A stretch of DNA of 64,000 bases from Vandiemenella viatica (Eukaryota; Arthropoda; Insecta; Orthoptera; Morabidae). Positions within the stretch are counted from its first letter, which is position 1. Every line of letters starts with the position of its first letter. Both the position numbers and the translations under genes were made by a program. This document shows positions 56,207 to 64,000 of the stretch, in pieces. Under the pieces are notes generated by a model, which made no database searches, was not told the DNA's origin, and saw nothing but the letters and a program-made list of their open reading frames with translations. The stretch spans positions 253,423,199 to 253,487,198 of the forward strand of contig JARYHS010009186.1 of NCBI GenBank assembly GCA_031002005.1. Direction: 5' to 3'.

Positions 56207-57949
56207 GAATGGTTTCCGGCGCCGCCTGATGCGTGGTTAACTGGTAAGAGTTCATAATAGACATTCAGTCGGTGTAATTAAGCATAAACACGCGGACTCG
56301 TGCTGTTACTCAAACGTTACTACGGACTTCTTTATCTGTGCGCCACAGATGACATATCTCAGTGGGTAACAAAGAATGAAAGTGTGTCCATAGCAATTAC
56401 TATAACTATTGACAAACAATTAGTTTTGTCATGTAGACGAAATATGACAAATTTACAGATCTCACAAAATTCAACTTAGGCTAGCTTATTTAAAAAGTCT
56501 TTATCTACACTTTGTAACGAGACTGCTGTGTCAAACTCGTAAAATGTTATAAATAAGCAACAATAATTCATATTGATTGGAGGACTGGAATATTTTGCTC
56601 GAAAGTATTTTCGCTTTAAGTCTGGGAGGTAGCCACCTGTAACGGTGAATCGAGACGCTTTCACACCTGAGCTGTGGTAGCAACATATTTCTCAACTGCG
56701 AGGGAAAGCCCGCTTATCTGTAGCAGGTATCGCCGAACTGACCCTTCTCCGGTCAAGTGGATAATTCGGCTGGACCATCTATTGTGCCGTACGCTAGTAG
56801 AAAAATTTGGTGGCGGAAGCAAAACTCTGAGAAGGTCGGATATTTTCGGGGTGAGGCAGTTATGGTAGATCCAAGTGTGAATCACGTGACTGTGAACTCC
56901 CAATGAACGGGCATGTTACAAAATAATAACGAGCTGTTTGGTGTGTTCTGGGTCCACATCTCCTACGGGCCCACGGATTGGTTTTCGACGGGGTTGCTAG
57001 AGGATTCCGATCCAACATCGGGAGAGAAGGAGCTCTTCCGGTGGTGTCTGGCGGACAGACAGGTCACGCCATCGCCGGGTCTGCGATTACGAGGAGACTT
57101 AGAGCTGGACGGCTTAAGCCACTTCTCGCTTGCGGTACCTGTGGCGGTTGCCTGAAGGAAGTGTGCCTGTTACCACCATTGGTGCCACAGCTGCTGAATA
57201 AATGGTAAAGAACTTCAGCCACTAAAAAGAACTCAGTGTTACACATTCCTCGACCGTGAACGCCTCTGAGCAAAGTATCATTCTCCGACAATTTTTCTGA
57301 GCGTATTATTAGCCGTGAGCAATCTGATTTGATATGGGAAGCTTATTATCAATCAGGAAATATTATTTTATTAAAGTCCAAGACTTAATAGTGCCCCCTT
57401 AGAATTAATTTATTTGTATAAGCTTGTATTTGTGAACAGCTTTATAAATAAGCATCTTGATAATAGTGCGTAAATTTCATATAGATATGTTACTGTTGTT
57501 TGCTTAGAATTAACGCCTTATGCCACATATTGTAAGACTTGGTGTTGATTTTTGTTTGAACATTGGATTTTCATGTTTTAAATTAATTGTAAAGTTCACC
57601 GACATCTGTTGGCATTCAATGTTTGATTTGAATAAATCTGTCAGGTTATGACGTTACATTAGTAATGCTAGACAGCATATCACTTTGCACCCTCTTCCTA
57701 TTTGATCAAATCAAATAATTAAAATTATGAAATTGTTGAGATCAACAAAAATCAATAATATCAAAAAAAATTTAATAAAATGGTAAATGGAATGCTATAA
57801 ATATAATTACCCAGCAAACCCCTTCCTACTACCACAACTTCCTGACAAAAAATGTAAAGCACCCAGAACAGCAAGAGGAAACGAAATTAAACTTCTCGGT
57901 TTGAGAGAATATGTGATGTCATTTCAGTGTACTGGAGTAAAATTTATAA
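56207..57949. other. Unassigned, GC-moderate at about 56640-57290
   Basis: No gene recognised. Overlapping short frames at 56661-57291 on both strands show no motif. The 57300-57900 part is AT-rich. Confidence 0.4.
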
Positions 57950-58540
57950 AGAATTTGGCAGCTTGACCACATGTATCAGTGCGAGATTGCGCCCCCCGGT
58001 CCCTCTAACCAGGATGTATGCACTGAATCAATTCAGAAGAGTGGGCAAGCTGGCCCACCAGTGTTGCAACTGGTGCTTGATATACCTTGTACTAGCACAG
58101 GCACGTTCACTTCCAACCTAAATCATGTTCTACCGAAGAAAGATCTTGGGACATTGCTGGCCACGGGACTACCTTAAAATCACATAGACAGTTTATTGAA
58201 ATACGTGCTGCGAGTAGACGAGAATTGTCCTCTTGATACGTGACATGAGAGATAATACTCGAGTACCTATGATGTCTGTGATATACCACAGTGCCATCAG
58301 AGTTCCCTTAATCACTACCAGGCGTGGCCTGAAGTCATACCCAACGGCTCCACATACCGAGACACCAGAAGTAACACCTCTGTACCTCTACAAAATATTG
58401 GAAGAACTTGTCTTCTCCCAAGGCCGCCACCATACTCGTCAACAATGGTCTTTTGAGGTAGTGCAGAACCGCGATTCATTGCTGAACACAATAAGACACT
58501 ATTCATCAGCATACCAGTGAAAATACAAGAAATTTCTTTA
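57950..58540 (-). pseudogene. Tc1-like transposase relic, first catalytic Asp changed
   Basis: The minus strand from 58510 reads IVFSNESRFCTTSKDHC, VWWRPWEKTSSSNIL, RYRGVTSGVSVCGAVGYDFR and PRLVVIKGTLMALWYITDII. In a second frame VPWPAMSQDLSSVEHDLG (near 58165-58110) is the third catalytic block. In the first block the usual SDES is SNES, which removes the first catalytic aspartate. Stops are frequent. Confidence 0.85.
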
Positions 58541-58944
58541 GTGAATAAACTCACTAGATAAAGTATCTTCTCATTTATTTCATAATATGTCTCGTTTATT
58601 TTTATTTAGATTTTAATGAGACACGACACTTCAGAACTCGATGATATTCAAGATATACCTGTATTCTGTATGTACTGGAATTTGATGTTTTTATTTTATA
58701 ATAAATTACACTGCTAACTAATATCTTGATAAACAATCACATAATACATTCTGCTGTATACCGAAGTACAACAACGTGTTCACATGACAGTACTCTCTTA
58801 GAGAATGTTAATAGAATATATACTCAAGTAGTTTTATCAGAATATACTAAGAGAGTTGGTTCATGGGCAGAGGAGACATAGGATAAAGTAAATTTTTAAG
58901 GTCACTAAATAACAAAAAAATTAATCATGCACAGCTACTGCAGG
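58541..58944. other. AT-rich spacer downstream of the SCAPER-like gene
   Basis: No repeat or gene recognised. Several minus-strand AATAAA signals occur (for example at 58574-58579 and 58689-58694) and could serve as alternative polyadenylation sites. Confidence 0.4.
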
Positions 58945-59889
58945 AAACAATTTTTATTTTCATTAAATAGTAAATGTGACATTTTACAGAGGCAGGCAGG
59001 GGAAAAAGATCTTTAACATGGAAAAAAATATTCATTCAACAATTTTACAATTCCTGAGCAATAAAGGCAGCCACTGGAAACTGTTATGTACCCATATATT
59101 TCCAGTCTATAACAGTTGAAAAAAAAAATCTTAATTATTGCAATTATTGCTTACCGAAAACTTCGATGTGGCAATTCTAACATGACTATAGATAAGAAGC
59201 ACAGTGGTGCAATAACCACAACTTTAGTCTGTAATCTGCACTGTGAATTGCACATATTAAAATAATTATATTTATCACATTATTGAAACAGGAATCTGTG
59301 CAACATGGACATTCTGCAACAGTAAAATGCTATTGAACACAAATACTATACTCCCACATCACGTGGCTTAAACTGAACGTCAGATCTGTGTCCAAATAGT
59401 AACTAATTGATTTGTCATTCTTCACTTGACAGAATATGATTGGGTGAAATTAAGATTCTGAAAAAGTGAAAGTGTAGAGAGAAAAAAAATTAGAAGATAA
59501 ACTCCACAACTGACAGTTATTCCATGCACTAATTAAGATATTCCCCACCTACCATAAAATTAAATGGTAAACGTGACATGAAAAATTAGAAAAAAGTACT
59601 TTTAATATCATAACTGGAAGACACCCCACATATTATGAGTGTTATCATGTCGAATAGGAAGTTAATTTAGTATTACATACTGTACACAGGAGTCTTCTAC
59701 TCCAATCAGGGCTTCTTATTCGATGCTAAACTTGGTACTCCTTTACCTCCTAAAATATCAACGTGTTCGAAGAAGGTAATTCAAAACTATTATACTCGAT
59801 TAAAAAAATGACTAAGCTGCACTCACAATGAACCTATAACGCAAATCTGAAGTAAGTATTTATCAGGAGACAGCTAGGAAGACTAGACG
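58945..59889 (-). other. Probable 3' UTR of the SCAPER-like gene
   Basis: This 0.95-kb segment directly downstream of the stop codon is free of recognised transposons, unlike nearly all of the preceding 58 kb. The first minus-strand AATAAA after the stop is at 58953-58958. The extent is inferred from these two facts only. Confidence 0.4.
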
Positions 59890-59973
59890 TTAGGCCGCGC
59901 TGCCACCATCTTCCAACAGCGCCACGAGGCGATTACCTTTGGCCGCTTCAGACTGGCGGAATTCCTCCAACAG
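59890..59973 (-). CDS. Probable last coding exon of a SCAPER-like gene
   Basis: On the minus strand a TTTTTTTTGCAG acceptor precedes an 84-bp frame: LLEEFRQSEAAKGNRLVALL, EDGGSAA and TAA at 59892-59890. The phase (0) matches the donor of the exon at 63675-63845, and joining them gives EQEVNYQ followed by LLEEF, which parallels the EQE....LL..F run I recall from SCAPER C-termini. An internal AAAG|GTAATC at about 59935 is an alternative donor, so the coding end could instead lie in a further exon. No upstream ATG is expected. Which paralogue or isoform it belongs to is not determinable here. Confidence 0.5.
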   Translation of the reverse strand: MLEEFRQSEAAKGNRLVALLEDGGSAA

Positions 59974-59996
59974 CTGCAAAAAAAATCAACAAAACA

Positions 59997-60760
59997 TTAT
60001 AACCAACAACAGAGTCATCATCAACAACAGAGTCATCATCAACAACAGAGTCATCATCAACAACAGAGTCATCATCAACAACAGAGTCATCGTCAACAAC
60101 AGAGTCATCGTCAACAACAGAGTCATCGTCAACAACAGAGTCATCGTCAACAACAGAGTCATCGTCCACAACAGAGTCATCGTCAACAACAGAGTCATCG
60201 TCAACAACAGAGTAGTCGTCGCCATCAACCACAGAGTCGTCGTCGTCGTCAACAACCACAGAGTCGTCGTCGTCGTCAACAACCACAGAGTCGTCGTCGT
60301 CAACAACCACAGAGTCGTCGTCGTCGTCAACAACAACAGAGTCGTCGTCGTCGTCGTCGTCAACAACAACAACAGAGTAGTCGTCGTCGTCGTCAACAAC
60401 AACAACAGAGTCGTCGTCGTGGTCAACAACAACAGAGTCGTCGTCGTGGTCAACAACAACAGAGTCGTCGTCGTGGTCAACAACAACAGAGTCGTCGTCG
60501 TCGTCGTCAACAACAGTCGTCGTCGTCGTCAACAACAACAACAGTCGTCGTCGTCGTCAACAACAACAGAGTCGTCGTCGTCAACAACCACAGAGTCGTC
60601 GTCGTCAACAACCACAGAGTCGTCGTCGTCAACAACCACAGAGTCGTCGTCGTCAACAACCACAGAGTCGTCGTCGTCAACAACCACAGAGTCGTCGTCG
60701 TCATCAACCACAGAATCATCGTTGTAAACAACAGAGTCGTCATCAACAACACAAGTACTG
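59997..60760. repeat. Compound trinucleotide minisatellite
   Basis: About 760 bp of CAACAACAGAGTCATCAT-type units (18-27 bp) that shift along the array: CATCAT near 60000, CGTCGT in the middle, CAACCACAGAGTCGTCGTCGT later. Units are built of CAA and GTC/ATC triplets. Because nearly all units are multiples of three, all frames stay open in long stretches (up to 262 codons at 59939-60727), but these are repeat artefacts (VNNRVI, SSSTTTE, DDDSVV). It begins about 20 bp from the polypyrimidine tract of the last exon. Confidence 0.95.
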
Positions 60761-60764
60761 CCAA

Positions 60765-62275
60765 CCACCAACATAGACAACAATAACGCCAGCAAAAACA
60801 TCTATAATAATTATAACATCGACGACCATAACATGAATCAGAAAACTACAAAAATAAGACATGGTGAGGAACAATTTATAAATGAGATAGCCCTACTGCA
60901 CAGGTGTCAATATCCACATCCATTTACGATCGCTCTCTTTGTAGAATTGTACTTTACTTTGACACTTTGACTGTCCACCCCCTTGTGATTCAGCACTGCC
61001 TTCTATAGTTTGCTCATTCCCCAGATACCCGTATCTTCTACCACTTTATACTCGAGATGAACTACTATCTTATAGATCTTATGCTCTCGATCCTCTCCTC
61101 CACACACTTGTCCTAATCATACTCCAATATCTTCTCAAGCGTGTGTTACGGTGTCACCATGTGGAGGTTCAACAGAACCTGGGTATGGGTCATCCAAATT
61201 ATACTATGCCTTCCAGTCACTCCAGCAAAGTGTCCGAATATCCAACTCAGAAACTTAACTTTACACGATACAAGAAAACACATTTTCTAAAACCTATTTA
61301 GACACTCGCTGCCCTTAATCTAGCTTAGCGACACTAACAACAGGTTATGCCTCCAAACAAAAATAAAATCCCTAAGGATATAGTCACATTTCACAGCGTT
61401 CACACACCACCTGTTGTGGATTCACTATGCGCAAAATGCCAGAAATAATTAAAGCAAGAATAAGAAATGTTTGCAATCAATCACATTGTTACATAGTTAA
61501 AACTTACAAAGATTCTTAAATATTCACATTCGCCTAAACAATTATTTTCCTAGCTCATTTTCAGAGTTTTAAAGATCGATTAAAACATAATGGCGAATGA
61601 TGTCCAGACTACACTTCCGCTGAAATAGCACATGAAATTGCTTAATACCTTAACATTCTTTCGCCTTGAAAGAAGACCAAAGTAGTTGGGCCAGAATGTC
61701 TGTAGTTAATGCTACGACGCGGTGAGAACTCTTTACTTCGCCGCGGAAGCCTTTGACAGCACTTTTTGGTGGCCTCATAAGCGGTACATATCAGCGTTAT
61801 GCGAGGTTATGTCATAGAATAAGGGAAAAATACGTGATAACGTTATAACACTGTATTAGTCATAGATTCCCTCTTATCACACGTTGACTTCTAGACTTTC
61901 ATTCACTGCAGGAAAACTGCATAACTGTCTTTTGTGACGGCTAAAAGCATAAAGAATTCAGTTACACACTTTGGTGAAACTTTATCAACACCTGGCCACT
62001 TGGCAAATTACCTACAAATCATTCCGAGTGGTTTCATATGGCGACCGTGACAGGACTACCTCTGATCAACGAGCTTCCCAGTGGTTTCATAGCGTGCTTT
62101 ATTTATTGGTCGCCATGTTGTGGAGCTATTTTCTCGCAGGGCAGCTAAAGCAAAAAATCTTACACTCCACTAGGCTCAGCATCTGCTAGAATGCTAACCG
62201 TGTCCATAACAGGTTCCCAGCTCCGTCGAGCACCCTTTGGTAGCTGTATTAGGCTGGAAGAACTCAAGTAGGCGC
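60765..62275. other. Intronic AT-rich sequence, unassigned
   Basis: No repeat family or exon recognised. Confidence 0.4.
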
Positions 62276-62279
62276 AATG

Positions 62280-62600
62280 ACAGCAAGCTGGCCCGCGACC
62301 CGCGCCATACGTGATATTTGTGCCGAGAGGCCTGCAAACGAGATTAGGAGGGGTGGGCGCGACTTTTTTTTCGTTAGTCGGCCGGCTGGAGCGAGATGCG
62401 ATTAGCGAGTGCCGTCCCGGCGAGCTATTAAGGGCTTTCAGGGAGAAGGGGCGCAGAAAGGGGTTAGCTGACCCGCCGCCAGCAGCCGCCGGCAACGCAA
62501 TTTCGGAAATCGTATAGCGTCCACAAAACCTGAAGTCAGCCAACCAGAGACGCTCGCTCCAGCTGGCTAACACAATGGGCCCAGCGATCGTCAATCTCTC
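62280..62600. other. CpG-dense patch in intron
   Basis: Contains GGGCGCGAC, GGAGCGAGATGCGATTAGCG and CCGCCGCCAGCAGCCGCCGG. The 163-codon minus frame 62160-62651 covers it but shows no motif. Possible regulatory island. Confidence 0.35.
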
Positions 62601-63048
62601 TATACAGACATCCACCTGAGCGGCGCAAACAAACAGGAAATGAGGGCACAACTTGAGAAGAAGCGAAGAACAAGAGTTTAATACATTTTAAACGCAGAAT
62701 TCTGATAAACGAAAACTGAACACTAACATTTTCATAACTTCCCCAAAAAAGTAGTAATGAGCGGTAAATTGAGAACATATTTAAATATCAGGAATTGTGC
62801 TTGGAGAATCACTGTTGACCATTTTGGGACTCAAATGAAGGTGGATATCAATAGGCTCTCTTACCTCTAATCTTCAACCTCCTACCTACTCATGCTTCTG
62901 TTGAGGCCAAAAAATCAAAGGAACCAAACCCAGCAAGACAATGGGTCGGTTAGCCAGATGGACTTGAAGGTCAGCGGAAGTTGTCAGCGGTAAGGTCATA
63001 AGACCATTATTATTTGGGGAATTATACAAATATTCGGCCGTCGAGCTA

Positions 63049-63660
63049 TTACCAATCGGCGGTCATTGACATGCCGAGGCCCGCTCGAGCAGTGACCAGC
63101 CAGGAATCTGCATGTATCGATGTTCCCCTATGTATCGATTCTGTGACACTTTCGTAAGGACTGTGGCAAGCAGTCACGAATCGAGCGTCTTTTCTGCGTA
63201 CCTTCTTTATACCACCGATAAATCCCTTGAAATACGGATCAAAATCTCCACAATAGTCAAAATGTGGATGCATGAGAGTTTGTACGCTATTTCCTTTCTA
63301 TAAGCGTAGCACTTCTTCAAAATTCGACCTGTATATCACAGTCTAAAATTATTTCTAACCACGACCGAAGTTAAGTGCGGGTCCTATTTCATGTTGCTTT
63401 GTACTGTTACGCCCAAATACTTCACGGAATTAACCACTTCAGTAACTTTACAGTTTACTTTGGACTCCGGAAGACGCAGATTATTTTTGTTAGCTATGAA
63501 CATTACCTTGCACTTTTTACAGTTTCGTGTATGTTGCCACTGATAGCACCGTTTCGAAATAACTTCCAGATAGCTTTGAATTCTTAAGCAATTGGCAGAA
63601 TTGTTTACTTGTCTAAAGATGACTGCATCGTCAGCGTTCATTCGGAAACTGCTATTATGG
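63049..63660 (-). pseudogene. LINE-B fragment with the ADD reverse transcriptase motif
   Basis: The minus strand starts right after the exon donor with NADDAVIFRQVNNSANCLR (the catalytic [YF]xDD box with N in place of the aromatic residue), then CKVMFIANKNNLRLPESK, VVNSVKYLGVTVQSNMK and, further on, YFKGFIGGIKKVRRKDARFV and CHSPYESVTESI. The 3' end is rearranged. The Y/F to N change and frame breaks indicate a dead copy. Confidence 0.8.
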
Positions 63661-63674
63661 TAAGGTGGTGTTAC

Positions 63675-63845
63675 CTGGTAGTTGACTTCCTGCTCGAGGA
63701 TGGCCTTGTTGTGCTGGTTGCCGGAGCAGCAGGCGAGCAGCGTGGGGAACAGCAGCGCCGACAGCGCCGGGTTGCTGAAGTAGGCCAGCGGCAGCCCGCA
63801 CAGCTGCTGCAGCACCGTCGGCATGTACCCAGACTGCAGCATCAT
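63675..63845 (-). CDS. Internal exon of a SCAPER-like gene
   Basis: A 171-bp (57-codon, phase 0) exon between acceptor GTGTTGCAG and donor CAG|GTAACA. It reads MMLQSGYMPTVLQQLCGLPL, AYFSNPALSALLFPTLLACC, SGNQHNKAILEQEVNYQ. The LP..YFS.P.L...LFPTL.A....N..NK.ILEQE pattern is what I recognise from the conserved C-terminal region of SCAPER, an ER-associated cyclin A2-binding protein also linked to translation and ciliary function in vertebrates. Codons are G/C-rich at third positions compared with the AT-rich flanks, as expected for a constrained exon. Upstream exons lie beyond the right edge. The family assignment is from memory of the pattern, not from an alignment. Confidence 0.62.
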
Positions 63846-64000
63846 CTGCAACACGCGCGACGCCTCAGCAAACAACTACACTACCTCAAATACGGAAAAT
63901 AAAACATCAACGAGGACTTGAGATGCCACAGAGGGGTGAAAATTTGTATTGCTGTGGGAGAACGTAGACAAAGCACCGAGGAAAAGACTTGGCAAACGTT
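63846..64000 (-). other. Start of the next upstream intron
   Basis: Sequence before the acceptor, with a weak polypyrimidine tract. No exon is visible to the window end. Confidence 0.4.

Larger units (their letters stand above)
59974..63674 (-). other. Intron of the SCAPER-like gene
   Basis: Donor CAG|GTAACA at 63674 and acceptor TTTTTTTTGCAG at 59974. It contains the trinucleotide minisatellite (59997-60760), an unassigned AT-rich part (60765-62275), a CpG-dense patch (about 62280-62600) and a LINE-B fragment (63049-63660). Confidence 0.45.

Noticed and set aside
59939..60801. Long open frames (up to 262 codons) rich in NNR, SST, DDDSVV
   Set aside because: They are read through a trinucleotide array that is open in several frames on both strands; no start context or non-repeat domain.
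62160..62651. 163-codon minus frame in the SCAPER-like intron
   Set aside because: Coincides with a CpG-dense patch, shows no domain and has no splice support.
1..64000. CRISPR arrays, operons or phage genes
   Set aside because: No short direct repeats with unique spacers, no tandem co-directional genes, and clear eukaryotic splice sites and SINE/LINE content.

Overview
This is a eukaryotic, AT-rich, repeat-dominated window with no operons, no prokaryotic gene density and almost no protein-coding sequence. The repeat set is many tRNA-headed SINEs, 5'-truncated non-LTR retrotransposons (LINEs), and decayed mariner, Tc1, hAT and PIF/Harbinger copies. It points to a large insect genome, most likely an orthopteroid/polyneopteran species; that placement is inferred from repeat style and was not tested.

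Only one host gene can be supported, at the right edge on the minus strand. An exon at 63675-63845 and a probable last coding exon at 59890-59973 have good splice signals, compatible phase and joined protein sequence resembling the C-terminal part of SCAPER (S-phase cyclin A-associated protein in the ER). A repeat-poor stretch at about 58945-59889 may be its 3' UTR. The intron between the exons holds a 0.76-kb trinucleotide minisatellite directly in front of the last acceptor, a CpG-dense patch and a reverse-transcriptase fragment.

The rest, about 1-58900, reads as intergenic repeat sediment. Layout: 1-12.6 kb, foldback elements, SINE-A copies and a PIF/Harbinger remnant; 14-22 kb, mariner remnant, G/C-rich MITEs and LINE fragments; 22.5-24.2 kb, a Tc1 transposase relic split by a LINE; 28-32 kb, a mariner deletion derivative, a 150-bp-arm inverted repeat and a hAT element with perfect 8-bp target duplication; 32-33 kb, two head-to-head LINE copies; 37-43 kb, several LINE types, a second SINE type and a short hAT element; 47-53 kb, LINE, SINE and mariner relics; 54.6-56.2 kb, a four-layer nest (SINE, hAT, LINE, SINE); 58 kb, a Tc1 relic.

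The most unusual signal is a short structured module found six times: CTGANGA, usually one unpaired base, a stem whose sequence differs between copies but still pairs, then GAAA. It resembles the hammerhead ribozyme core carried by Penelope-like elements and retrozymes. Several copies sit in inverted-repeat elements. Ribozyme activity is not established. Names such as SINE-A or LINE-A are labels for this window only.
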